This document shows positions 32,401-41,485 of a DNA stretch of 64,000 nt, one piece after another. The DNA comes from Taibaiella koreensis. GTDB taxonomy: Bacteria; Bacteroidota; Bacteroidia; Chitinophagales; Chitinophagaceae. A program made the translations under genes and the position numbers. Under the pieces are notes generated by a model that saw nothing but the letters and a program-made list of their open reading frames with translations, did no database searches and had not been told where the DNA came from. Positions within the stretch are counted from its first letter, which is position 1, and every line of letters begins with the position of its first letter. The stretch covers positions 393,987 to 457,986 of the forward strand of contig NZ_QVNU01000006.1 of the NCBI RefSeq assembly GCF_003545715.1, in the 5' to 3' direction.

Positions 32401-35397
32401 TTAGGCAAGCGGTATTTTTATAACGACTGTGTACACATCGGTACCAGTATAGCCCGCAGTAAATACAGGTTTGTGTTTTGACCTGGCGAATACCAGCTCC
32501 AGCTTGTTACGGGTCAGCTGCATTCCTTTCGAGATATGGCCGGCCTCTTTTGCCGCACCCTGCTCCCGGCTGCCGGTATTGCTTATCGTGCATACGGTAT
32601 AAGGCAGCTCCCGGGTAACCTGCAGCGTTATCGTACAAGCATCCTTGTGCATGGCGCCATACTTAACCGCATTCTCCACGAGTGGTTGAAAGAGCATGGA
32701 GGGCACCTGGATACCTAAGGTATCCACATCGTCGGCTATATCCACAGCATAAACAAACCGGTCATGAAGCAGCATTTGCTGCAGACGCAGGTATTCTTCG
32801 GTAAATTCCAGCTCCTCTTCCAGCGTCACCACACTGCTGTCTGAGCCACGTAATACGCCTCTCAGATAGGCCGACACTTTTTTTATGGCGTTTACGGTTG
32901 ATTCCTTCGTTTCGTACAGTACATGCTGCGCCAGGAAGGCAAATGTGTTCTGCAGGAAATGAGGATTGATCTGCGCACGCAGTGCAATCAGCTTTTGTTC
33001 GGTGATCATCTGCTCTGCCTGGTATTTGCGCACAATAGCACGCTGGCGCAGGTAAAAAGCAACAAGCAACAGACCGCAGGATAATACTATCCAGAGCGTA
33101 ATGGCCCACCAGCTTTTGTACCAGGGCGGCGCGATCGTAAAGGAGTAACTCAACGGCGCGCTCATAAAACCATTCTCATTGGCAGCACGTACCTGGAAGG
33201 TATAATGCCCAGGCGGAAGATTGTTGTACGTTACTTTGCGGGCAACATCTGCTTCCTGCCAGTTGTTTCCCATGCCCTCCAGCCGGTACTCGTAGTGACA
33301 ATAGCTTGCATTGTGAAAGACTATACTACTAAAACGGAAAGTAAGGGTGTTCTGGTCGTAAGGCAGTCGCAGGTCGTCCGGCAGCCCGTCTGCCCGCAGG
33401 CGAAAACCGTCCGCAGCCCAATTTTGGTCATGGCCAAAGAGCTGCAGGCCGGTAAAGTATACCTGAGGCGCCTCGCGGCGGTACCGTTCCAATATCTCAT
33501 CTACGCGCAGCACCGGCATAGGGGGCTCTATAAGCAGCATATTACCCTCGACGGTCCGTTGCATATTGATCAGGTTTCCTTCAAATAGCTTACCGATGCC
33601 ATCTTCTTCCGTTAGGCATAGATAGTGCTCCTTGTCATAGCTTCCTTTACCGTCTGCAAAGAATACATAGAGATAATCGGGAAATGCGGCCCAGAGATTG
33701 CCCCGGCTGTCGAACTGGATGCTCTGCACGTCAACGGTTTTATTGCGCTGATCCAGTACAACGCTATCTGTACACAGGTATCGGTCCTTGCCGGCGGTAG
33801 TTAGTTTATAGATCGTATAGTTGGAGCCACTGATCCATACATCTCCGTTCCGGTCGTTGGCAAGGCTGGTAATGCTTTTTAGCCTGACAGGCATTTTAGC
33901 AGTCACATCATGTATCGTATCCTCATCGCATACATACAGGTGGAACGTCCCGGCTGTCCATAGGTGATCATTTTTGTCGAGACATAATTTAAAGTGACTG
34001 GCTTCCGTCTCATATACTTTACGACTGTTACCAGACAAGCGCACGATACGGGTCTCGCCTTTGGCCCAGAGGTTGCCTTCCCGGTCTTCCATCACGATAC
34101 CGATAGCCTGATCTCCCACAACACTACTCTGGCTGCTATCGCCCCTGTACAGGTAGCTACAAGTCTTTTCCCCTTTTTTCTGGATGGCCAGGCCATCGAG
34201 CAGGCAATACAGGGTATTGCCCTGCCGGTCGTCGTAGGCACTGATTATCCTATTACCGATAGCAGGCATTATATACTGCTGCATATACGGGTGGCGGCGA
34301 AGGCTGGTATCATAGCTGAATACCCTGCCGTTATGCCCGTCGGAGCTGGCAAACCAGAGTGTGGTTTGCGGGGTAGCATAATTAAGCTTGGTCAGCTGCG
34401 CCAATCCAAATTTATCCTCAATCTTGTAAACGACACCCCTCCCATTTGTATACAGCCCGCGGGACATAGACGATGCGACGGCGAGCGCAGAATCGGTGAC
34501 ACTGAGCTGCCCGGGCACCATGTTCATGGTGCTACCGTTATAATAATACAGCCAGTTGCGCGCCATGGCATAAAAGCAACGGTCCTTGCTGTCGAATGCG
34601 ACACGGTAGTATTCTGTTGCGGCATTTTCCGGCATGGGGAGACTGTCGGTGATGCCGGAAGGACTAAGCCGGTAGAGCTTGGGGCCTATGAACCAGCTGT
34701 AGCCTTTTTTATCGGTCACGAAAGGCGGCAGTGCAAGGCTAATGCTTAGCTGGCCTATAGGAACAGGGTACTTAGCGATCTGCCGCCCGTTGCGGATGAC
34801 AAAAACATTCCCTTCTTCGGAAATGCCATAGACCACATTGCCATTGTGGGTAAGGCGGATGATCTGTTCCGTGATACCGGCCACGGGTGCGTCTTTTTTG
34901 TGGAACACATGGCCGATGGTTTTGTAATCATCGCCTGTATAATAAAAATCATTGCTGTCAACAACCGTAATATCACCGAGAATACTGGCGCGCGGCAGCC
35001 GGTAAAAGGTACGGAACTGCGGCTTCCGGCCTGGCATCCAGGCACAGATGGTATGATCGTCGCTGATATACAGCACACCATTTATATCTTCTGAAAAGAA
35101 TGAGGGATTTTCGTTGTTCAGCCCGTCTTTAATAGTATAGTTAGTAAATTCTGTACCATCAAAGCTGCTTACACCCAGGTTATTTACAAACCAGAAGCGT
35201 CCCGTATGATCAAAGTACGTATTAACACATCTAGCACCCGTATAGCCCTCGGCATATCCGAATTTTTTCTGGTGATAGCCGCCTTCTACAAATTGCGCCC
35301 GCCCGGCAGTAGTGGTTAAGCATATAATGAGCAATAGCATTATTATACGGTACATACGCAGACATTGCCGCCGAAGCCGATGGAATAGGATATGCAT
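32401..35397 (-). CDS. LytS-type sensor histidine kinase with reg_prop propeller and Y_Y_Y domain
   Basis: The 998-residue sensor has a signal/anchor segment at the N-terminus (MLLLIICLTTTAGRAQ). Periplasmic two-component-regulator propeller repeats cover ~residues 45-690 (GRFWFVNNLGVSSFDG, NDHLWTAGTFHLYV). A Y_Y_Y domain follows (~690-765, LRLPYDQNTLTFRFSSI...NLPPGHYTFQVRAANENG), then one transmembrane helix (~775-795, WWAITLWIVLSCGLLLVAFYL). The cytoplasmic His_kinase domain has the phospho-acceptor in RAQINPHFLQNTFAF and ATP-binding LFQPLVENAVKYG. It forms an operon with the LytTR regulator upstream (49-bp gap), its expected partner. The first ATG may not be the true start; M15 or M20 are alternatives. 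Confidence 0.9.
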   Translation of the reverse strand: MHILFHRLRRQCLRMYRIIMLLLIICLTTTAGRAQFVEGGYHQKKFGYAEGYTGARCVNTYFDHTGRFWFVNNLGVSSFDGTEFTNYTIKDGLNNENPSFFSEDINGVLYISDDHTICAWMPGRKPQFRTFYRLPRASILGDITVVDSNDFYYTGDDYKTIGHVFHKKDAPVAGITEQIIRLTHNGNVVYGISEEGNVFVIRNGRQIAKYPVPIGQLSISLALPPFVTDKKGYSWFIGPKLYRLSPSGITDSLPMPENAATEYYRVAFDSKDRCFYAMARNWLYYYNGSTMNMVPGQLSVTDSALAVASSMSRGLYTNGRGVVYKIEDKFGLAQLTKLNYATPQTTLWFASSDGHNGRVFSYDTSLRRHPYMQQYIMPAIGNRIISAYDDRQGNTLYCLLDGLAIQKKGEKTCSYLYRGDSSQSSVVGDQAIGIVMEDREGNLWAKGETRIVRLSGNSRKVYETEASHFKLCLDKNDHLWTAGTFHLYVCDEDTIHDVTAKMPVRLKSITSLANDRNGDVWISGSNYTIYKLTTAGKDRYLCTDSVVLDQRNKTVDVQSIQFDSRGNLWAAFPDYLYVFFADGKGSYDKEHYLCLTEEDGIGKLFEGNLINMQRTVEGNMLLIEPPMPVLRVDEILERYRREAPQVYFTGLQLFGHDQNWAADGFRLRADGLPDDLRLPYDQNTLTFRFSSIVFHNASYCHYEYRLEGMGNNWQEADVARKVTYNNLPPGHYTFQVRAANENGFMSAPLSYSFTIAPPWYKSWWAITLWIVLSCGLLLVAFYLRQRAIVRKYQAEQMITEQKLIALRAQINPHFLQNTFAFLAQHVLYETKESTVNAIKKVSAYLRGVLRGSDSSVVTLEEELEFTEEYLRLQQMLLHDRFVYAVDIADDVDTLGIQVPSMLFQPLVENAVKYGAMHKDACTITLQVTRELPYTVCTISNTGSREQGAAKEAGHISKGMQLTRNKLELVFARSKHKPVFTAGYTGTDVYTVVIKIPLA

Positions 35398-35446
35398 AAG
35401 TGAAATGATGTAGGTATATCTTTTTAACGAAGGTTACGGGGCAACC

Positions 35447-36223
35447 TCAGCGCTTGAGCTCTTCCAATATCTCTTTTTTCTTCAGAGCCGACATCTCAAG
35501 TTTCTGGTTATTGGCCATCACTACATAATACTGGTTCAGCTTACTGTCCCGTATTACAGACCGCACATAATTTTTATTTACGATGGAAGATCTGTGGATA
35601 CGTACAAAGTCCGTATTGCCGGAAAGCGATTCAATGTAGACCTTAAGGTGCTTGCTGGATAAGTGTTTGGCGCCATCGGCCATTTGGATATTGGTATAGC
35701 GGTTCACCGAGGTAAAGTAAAGTACATCGCTGAGCTGCACCACGATCATTTCGCCCACCATGCTCAGGAAGATGCGTTTGGGAACAGCCTGATCAGCCAT
35801 ATAGTTGTAATGCAGCTCTTCTATCTGTTCGCTAAAAAGTGGAACAGCATGCTTTATACGTATCCGCTCCATCATGCCGGCAATGTCTCCGGCCGAAACC
35901 GGCTTGACCAGGTAATCTATGGCGCAGGCTTCAAAAGCCTGTATGGCGTAGTTGGTATGAGAAGTGAGGAATACAACTGCCAGCGGCATATCCCGGATCT
36001 GCTCTGCCAGCCACAATCCGTTTTGTGCACCGCCCAGCTCTATATCTATAAATGCAAGATCAATTTCATTGTGTTGCAGATAGGCTAGGCCTTCTTCTGC
36101 CGTCCTAAAATCGCCCAGGAACGCAAACTGTTCGGTGGCGGCAAGTGCCTCCTGCAGCATTTTGCTGTATGCGGGATCGTCTTCCACATATATGGTCTTC
36201 AGTTTTGCAGATGCGGGACTCAT
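35447..36223 (-). CDS. LytTR-family response regulator
   Basis: The 258-residue regulator has a receiver domain with Asp60 as the phospho-acceptor (LAFIDIELGG) and the early acidic pair in YVEDDP. A LytTR DNA-binding domain follows at residues ~150-258 (ADVLYFTSVNRYTNI-like strand, FVRIHRSSIVNKNYV, EMSALKKKEILEELKR). A longer frame to 36376 exists, but it would prepend 51 membrane-like residues and lies upstream of a promoter at 36323-36351, so the start at 36223 (MSPASAKLK) is chosen. It is co-transcribed with the LytS-type kinase. LytTR domains bind paired direct repeats two turns apart, such as those at 32276-32317 and 36448-36489. Confidence 0.92.
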   Translation of the reverse strand: MSPASAKLKTIYVEDDPAYSKMLQEALAATEQFAFLGDFRTAEEGLAYLQHNEIDLAFIDIELGGAQNGLWLAEQIRDMPLAVVFLTSHTNYAIQAFEACAIDYLVKPVSAGDIAGMMERIRIKHAVPLFSEQIEELHYNYMADQAVPKRIFLSMVGEMIVVQLSDVLYFTSVNRYTNIQMADGAKHLSSKHLKVYIESLSGNTDFVRIHRSSIVNKNYVRSVIRDSKLNQYYVVMANNQKLEMSALKKKEILEELKR

Positions 36224-36322
36224 GAAAATTGGTAATTGTTTATTGGTAATGCTCTGCCTGAATAATATCAAGATCCATGCCCTTTCTCCAGGTGGATACC
36301 AGAAGCGATAGATAGCTGCGCT

Positions 36323-36351
36323 CAAAAATATCATTTTAACAGCAAATACAA
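36323..36351 (-). promoter_or_regulatory. Promoter of the LytTR/LytS operon
   Basis: On the minus strand TTG at 36351-36349, an 18-bp spacer and TATTTTTG at 36330-36323 fit the Bacteroidota primary promoter. Predicted transcription starts near 36318. Confidence 0.55.
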
Positions 36352-36447
36352 TAACAAAAGCGTCAATGATTTGCAAGTGATCAAGGGCTATTACAAACGA
36401 AGATCACTACCTGTTCCCGGTGAAATACAGGCTTGAATCAGAATGCA

Positions 36448-36489
36448 CATTTCGTCGAACAGAATCTGCATTTCGCTTAACGAATTTGG
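36448..36489 (+). promoter_or_regulatory. Putative LytTR operator: two 21-bp direct repeats
   Basis: CATTTCG begins at 36448 and again at 36469, exactly 21 bp apart, each followed by ...AAC/ACG and GAAT. The conserved block extends into TATTTTGT at 36490-36497. The second copy begins 72 bp before TAATTTTG at 36541. The layout is the same as at 32276-32317 upstream of the giant gene, in the opposite orientation. It also lies upstream of the LytTR operon itself, so autoregulation is possible. Confidence 0.72.
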
Positions 36490-36540
36490 TATTTTGTAGT
36501 TTATATATATCACTTATTTTAATTTCATTGATACAGATTC

Positions 36541-36548
36541 TAATTTTG
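36541..36548 (+). promoter_or_regulatory. -7 promoter element of the 36760 T9SS gene
   Basis: TAATTTTG matches TAnnTTTG, with no TTG at -33. Predicted start near 36553 gives a leader of about 207 nt. The following bases (GC-TTG-AAA--AG) are also shared with the giant gene promoter. Confidence 0.65.
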
Positions 36549-36759
36549 CATTGTAAACAGGAAACGAAAGCGTCTTGTAAAAATGCATCTACCTGCCGGC
36601 GGACAAGTCCCATGCCTCCTGAAATCATTAAAAATCATTTTCCGGTAACACAGCCGCAGTGCGAAGGGTAAGGTGCATTCACCCAATGATCGTGATCTGT
36701 GCCGGCAATACGGCGTCGCCAGGAGTAATTACTATAGCAATAAAAAAATAACGAGAGCA

Positions 36760-39183
36760 ATGAAAACAAAATTTACCCCAAAGAAAAATGTACGCATCAC
36801 GCTACCTGCCTGGCTGGTATGCCTGTGCCTGTTCTTTAACACCTCCGTGCAGGCCCAGAATTGTACCGTCAATGCAGGTGTCGCGCAAAGCATCTGTACC
36901 AGCAGTACCAGTCTTACCGGCAACGCGAACGGCAACTATAGCGCCAGCCCGGAATGGACATTTGTATCAGGGCCGGTAACGCCTACCATCGTATCTCCTG
37001 CCAGCCTCAATAGCCAGGTAACCGGTATGACTGCTTCGGGTGTTTATACATTCAAACTGAGCCTGGCGTGCCAGTCGGGAGATACCGTATCCCAAAACGT
37101 TAATGTTACTGCCAATGCGATGCCAACATTTACGGCCGGCACGCCCTTTGCCTTCTGTGGTACTTCGGGCGTCCAGACGATGAATGCAACCTTGCCGGCA
37201 GGCTGGACAGGTACCTGGAGCGTGGGTGACGCCACGAACCCCGGTTCCGATCAGACATTCCGTTTTACGTTCTCCGATATTCATTCACCTACCAGCACTG
37301 TAACGTATAGCAACCCGGGCTGCCCGCTTAATAGCTATACCTTTAAATGGGAAGTGACCAGCCCCAATGGCCTGTGCCAATATACCCAATCGGTTCACGG
37401 TATATGGAATCCCGATCCGGCTACCCTCCAATGGAATACGCCCCCCGTGACGGTTTGTATGGGTGCGCCCATCCTGTTCTTTAAAAACGGTGGTTGCGGC
37501 TTTTGGGGTGGCTATAATCCCGACTACGTCTTTACGACCACTGTAACCAGCGCGCCTGCAGGGTTTACCGGTACCGTAACACTCAGTACTACTGTAGGCG
37601 GAGACATTGGTGTAAATGGCCTTACGATGGCAGGGCACTACACGTTCAATGCGTCGCTGGCCTCGCCCTGTGGTAATACTACCGTAGGCCCTTTCGATAT
37701 TACGGTGCTACCACCGCCACCTACGGTAACCGGCAGCACCTCCGTAGCCTATTGTATCAAAGCCATACCCTCCACGGTGTCGTTCCCTTTTACGCTCGCC
37801 GATTCCACTACTGTGCTTACCCTGGTCAGCAGCGCTGTTCCTACTGGCGCCGACCCGATCAATGTTACCCAGTCGGGCACAGGTTACAACAGGACTTTTT
37901 CGGTAACGCCTAATACGGGCTGGGCGCCCAGCGATTACTACCTGAACTTTAAAGCAGTGAGTGCCCAGGACACCGGCGGGTATTGTCCCAAAATGTTTAC
38001 AGCACTCATCGTTGTCTACGATAGTCTGCCTATCAGTATGTCTGTTGCAGATATGAATGTCTGCATCCCTACGGGTAATACGACTGTTGATGCTATGGTG
38101 ACGCTGCCCGGCTACGCACCTTATCTTACGGCCGATTACGGCCCCAGGTACAGGCTTACCAAGCTATCTGGCCCCGTAGCTGGCCCGGGCACTTTAGTAG
38201 GCGCTTATTATGCGACAACCGCAGTGCTTGGCGGTCTTACTGCAGGACAGTATACGTATAAGATCCAACCCTTGAGCAACAGTCCTTTTGCCGATGAAGT
38301 GGCCTGCAGTCCCGGGCCGGATGCAGATACCTTTTCTATTAACGTGTACAACGCTACCGGCGCCAATGCCGGTACGGACCAGAACGTAGCCTGCATCCAG
38401 AATTATTCGCTGGTGGGCAATGTGATCCCTTCTCCTTCATACGGTACCTGGACCCAGATAAGCGGACCTACAGTGTTGCAATTCGCTAATGCCCACAACC
38501 CGAGTACTACCGTCGGTACTACTGCTACCGCACTGTCGGGAACCTATATGTTCAGCTGGACTACCAGCGACTCCAATAATTCCTGCCCTATATATGCAGA
38601 CACCGTAATTGTTGTAGCATCTACCGGTTGCAGCAACCCCTTGCCGTTGCAGATGACCGCCTTTACGGTGAGGAAAGTAAACGATAAAGCACAGCTCAAT
38701 TGGGCTACCGCAACTGAAGAGAACATCAGATCGTTTACCGCAGAATGGAGCATTACCGGCGGGCGCAATAATGACTGGCAGGCTATTGGTACCTTGCCGG
38801 CAAAAGGTAAGGGTGCTACCGGCGCCAGCTATTCCCTGACGCATAGCCCCGCGCCCGGCAGGGTCAATTATTACCGCATCCGCATCACAGAAGAAAACAG
38901 TGTCTATGAGTATTCTCCCGTGGCTACCCTGGTCCTGGACGGCAGTGAAACAATACCCCAGGTATATCCTATACCGGTGACCGATATACTGCAGGTGTAC
39001 CACCTCGACGCCGGCAGCAAGCTATCTTTATATAGCCTGGAAGGACTACTGCTATGGAAAGGCGTTTCGGATAACGGCAAGGCAGCTATAGATATGGGCG
39101 CCTGGCAACCGGGTATGTACCTGCTGGATATACGGTCGCAGAGCGGCAGCAGAAAAATGAATTATAAGATCATTAAAAAATAG
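36760..39183 (+). CDS. Secreted T9SS type A surface protein with PKD/Ig-like repeats
   Basis: From ATG 36760 the protein is 807 residues, with a signal peptide MKTKFTPKKNVRITL...TSVQAQ. A 29-residue upstream extension in the same frame (from 36673) would mask this signal peptide and is rejected. The body is a series of PKD/Ig-like modules (NAGVAQSICTSSTSLTGNANG, GANAGTDQNVACIQNYSLVG) with paired cysteines. A linker (LQMTAFTVRKVNDKAQLNWATATEEN) and a type A sorting domain end the protein (VYPIPVTDILQVY...LYSLEGLLLWKG...GMYLLDI). Adhesin or matrix role is inferred. The paired-repeat operator upstream predicts control by the adjacent LytTR regulator. Confidence 0.9.
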   Translation: MKTKFTPKKNVRITLPAWLVCLCLFFNTSVQAQNCTVNAGVAQSICTSSTSLTGNANGNYSASPEWTFVSGPVTPTIVSPASLNSQVTGMTASGVYTFKLSLACQSGDTVSQNVNVTANAMPTFTAGTPFAFCGTSGVQTMNATLPAGWTGTWSVGDATNPGSDQTFRFTFSDIHSPTSTVTYSNPGCPLNSYTFKWEVTSPNGLCQYTQSVHGIWNPDPATLQWNTPPVTVCMGAPILFFKNGGCGFWGGYNPDYVFTTTVTSAPAGFTGTVTLSTTVGGDIGVNGLTMAGHYTFNASLASPCGNTTVGPFDITVLPPPPTVTGSTSVAYCIKAIPSTVSFPFTLADSTTVLTLVSSAVPTGADPINVTQSGTGYNRTFSVTPNTGWAPSDYYLNFKAVSAQDTGGYCPKMFTALIVVYDSLPISMSVADMNVCIPTGNTTVDAMVTLPGYAPYLTADYGPRYRLTKLSGPVAGPGTLVGAYYATTAVLGGLTAGQYTYKIQPLSNSPFADEVACSPGPDADTFSINVYNATGANAGTDQNVACIQNYSLVGNVIPSPSYGTWTQISGPTVLQFANAHNPSTTVGTTATALSGTYMFSWTTSDSNNSCPIYADTVIVVASTGCSNPLPLQMTAFTVRKVNDKAQLNWATATEENIRSFTAEWSITGGRNNDWQAIGTLPAKGKGATGASYSLTHSPAPGRVNYYRIRITEENSVYEYSPVATLVLDGSETIPQVYPIPVTDILQVYHLDAGSKLSLYSLEGLLLWKGVSDNGKAAIDMGAWQPGMYLLDIRSQSGSRKMNYKIIKK

Positions 39184-39256
39184 TACCAGGCTAAATGAGG
39201 CGGCTACAATACGCCTCGCAGCACAAAGACTGTTTCGTTTTCATTGGAGGTTCGGG

Positions 39257-39283
39257 CCGGCTATATTTATAGCCGGTCTTTTG
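39257..39283 (+). terminator. Terminator of the 36760 T9SS gene
   Basis: Perfect 9-bp stem CCGGCTATA / TATAGCCGG with a TT loop, followed by TCTTTTG. It lies in the gap between two convergent genes and is oriented for rightward transcription. Confidence 0.75.
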
Positions 39284-39301
39284 TTTATTGTCCCGATGCA
39301 T

Positions 39302-41200
39302 TTATCGTATCAGTGTTACATCTCCCCTGCGATAATATTGGGTCTGCTTCACGCCCCGGAGCAATCTTATTTCATACATATACGTTCCCACATCAGCTTG
39401 CTGGCCTCCGGCATAGCCGTTCCAGCCCTTGCTGGCATCATGTCCCGAATAGATACGGGTGCCATACCGGTTGTAAATGTCCAGTACAAAGCCACCCACC
39501 GGGCATTCGCCCCGGATGACCGGGCCAAATATGTCGTTCAAGCCATCTCCATTGGGAGAGAAAGCGCTTGGCATAAGTACATCGCAGCAATCGATGGGAT
39601 CGACAGCAAGAGAGTCGGTACTGATACATCCCTTATCGCTCGTCACAGTTAAGACGATCTGCCCGGCGTTTACCAGGTGCGCTACAACCGTTGCACTGCT
39701 TGTGCTGGATTGCGGGAAATAAGTAGCCGGCGACCATAAGTAAGTATAACCGTTTGTAAAAACAGTGGATAGTTGAAGTGTATCGAAATAGCATCTGTCC
39801 CCTTCCGGCACAGGATTGATCTCAGCAAGGGGTACGGGCGCCAGCAGGATAGTATCCGACAGGCTCCAGGGAGGGCATAGGGAGCTTGGGGACGAAGCGT
39901 AAGCGATGATATAGGTACCTGATACGCTTTGCCCAAGGTCTATCTCTCCCGTGGTCGTATTAAGCGACAGACCGGCTGGCGCAGCGGAAAACACACCACC
40001 GGCCGGGGTAAAGACCGGGGTATAGCTACCGCTACCCTTCAGGCAGAACTTTTTGGTATCGAAGGAAAGCTGAGGGGTAGCGGGAGTCTCTACCTGCATC
40101 GTGATGACATTGCTCATGACCGTGACACACCAGGTGCTACTGGCCAGCTGGCAGCGCACCTGGTCGCCCTGGCCGGGAACATAATCGAAGGTGCTGAGTG
40201 TAGCGCCGGCAACTGCTGCTCCGTTGACAAACCATTGGTACTGCGGATCGGTCCCTGCCGTTACAGTGCTGGTAAAGGACACCGGGCTTCCGCTACAAAC
40301 CGCTGTTGCGGACGCTGCGATTGTGATGACTGAAGGAAGCATGGCCCTGCCACGTGTGCCAATATCGGCAACTAAACCGTTATTGATTTGTGCTGTAATA
40401 GAGGTGGTGGCATTCAAATCAATGGGTAAGGCGCCCATTATGGTACCAGAGGCAATGCTTGTCGTATCATAATCGGTGTCAAAATGATCAAAATACAGGG
40501 TATTACCCACTATGCCCAGGCCGAAAGGAGAAGTATAATTATTAGGATTATTGACCGTCCATGTTTGTAATATTGCTCCGGTAGGACCGTATTTTTCCAG
40601 ATAGGATGTAGAAGTTCCGCCTGAACCTGAAGCTGCAAGCTGCAACACGTAAAAATTACCTTCGCAGTCTCCGACAATATCCCCCAGGTTATCTTGGGTT
40701 AGAGCCACCAATACATCATTCCCCGTACCATCATATCTATAAATGGCAGATGAAAATGGTTCTAAATTGTATATCACTTCCGTAGTACCCGCTGCGCTGA
40801 GCCCTGAGGAGCCAAGGTTGAGCCCGCTCGCAGAATGACCGGTATTCACCCAGGACAGGGTAACAGGATTATAATACCAGTAGGTGTTACCCGCCACGGT
40901 ATAAAAGGTCAAAGTAGGATCTCCCGATCCTAAAACCGGGCTCACAGTAAGTGCCAGCGCCGGTAGCCCCAAAGAATTAAGGGCAGTCGGCAGCGTAATA
41001 CTGTTTAAAGAAGGATTGCCTGCAGATATGGGCTGGGCCGGATCGTAAGTATAGATCCGGGGTACGAATAGTGTCATATCAAAAACCAGGAGGTAAACCT
41101 TATCGGCCTGGGGCAATTGTGCATAGGAGAACTGAGCGCTGCAGAGCAGGAAAAAAAAGAGCCAATACTTCTTGCTTAGGGAGAGATAATTCATACGCAT
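39302..41200 (-). CDS. Secreted protein with T9SS type B (gliding-associated) sorting domain
   Basis: The 632-residue protein has a signal peptide (MRMNYLSLSKKYWLFFFLLCSAQFSYAQ). An N-terminal ~240-residue propeller-like region follows (VYLLVFDMTLFVPRIYTYDP, FYVLQLAASGSGG). Ig-like modules come next (ATAVCSGSPVSFTSTVTAG). The final ~90 residues are a canonical type B sorting domain: VLMPSAFSPNGDGLNDIFGP, LDIYNRYGTRIYSG, GWNGYAGGQQADVGTYMYEI and a final RRGDVTLIR. It is predicted to be displayed through T9SS. It is divergent from the TPR kinase gene at 41486. Its promoter lacks the paired repeats seen upstream of the two neighbouring type A genes. Confidence 0.92.
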   Translation of the reverse strand: MRMNYLSLSKKYWLFFFLLCSAQFSYAQLPQADKVYLLVFDMTLFVPRIYTYDPAQPISAGNPSLNSITLPTALNSLGLPALALTVSPVLGSGDPTLTFYTVAGNTYWYYNPVTLSWVNTGHSASGLNLGSSGLSAAGTTEVIYNLEPFSSAIYRYDGTGNDVLVALTQDNLGDIVGDCEGNFYVLQLAASGSGGTSTSYLEKYGPTGAILQTWTVNNPNNYTSPFGLGIVGNTLYFDHFDTDYDTTSIASGTIMGALPIDLNATTSITAQINNGLVADIGTRGRAMLPSVITIAASATAVCSGSPVSFTSTVTAGTDPQYQWFVNGAAVAGATLSTFDYVPGQGDQVRCQLASSTWCVTVMSNVITMQVETPATPQLSFDTKKFCLKGSGSYTPVFTPAGGVFSAAPAGLSLNTTTGEIDLGQSVSGTYIIAYASSPSSLCPPWSLSDTILLAPVPLAEINPVPEGDRCYFDTLQLSTVFTNGYTYLWSPATYFPQSSTSSATVVAHLVNAGQIVLTVTSDKGCISTDSLAVDPIDCCDVLMPSAFSPNGDGLNDIFGPVIRGECPVGGFVLDIYNRYGTRIYSGHDASKGWNGYAGGQQADVGTYMYEIRLLRGVKQTQYYRRGDVTLIR

Positions 41201-41333
41201 GCTTTTATTGTCTTTATTGGTTTTTCGGACGGCTTAAGGCTTTACAACAGGATAGTCAAGAGCAGCACCTGGTCTTCATCTCCGTTCATGCGACTACATT
41301 ACAGGCATCGGCATTTACCCTAAGGCGCTCAGC

Positions 41334-41341
41334 CAAAGTTA
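41334..41341 (-). promoter_or_regulatory. -7 promoter element of the type B T9SS gene
   Basis: On the minus strand TAACTTTG matches TAnnTTTG, 133 bp upstream of ATG 41200. No -33 TTG is visible. Confidence 0.4.
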
Positions 41342-41485
41342 GTAGCCCCCATATTTTCCCACTACCGTATAACTACAGTTTTTGCCTTGTTTTTCGTTAT
41401 ATTTACAAGGAACCAAACAGCAAAATGAAAGTCCCTGCTTAAACAAGGCATTTACCCGTCTATATATCTGTCATTCCTTTAACCC

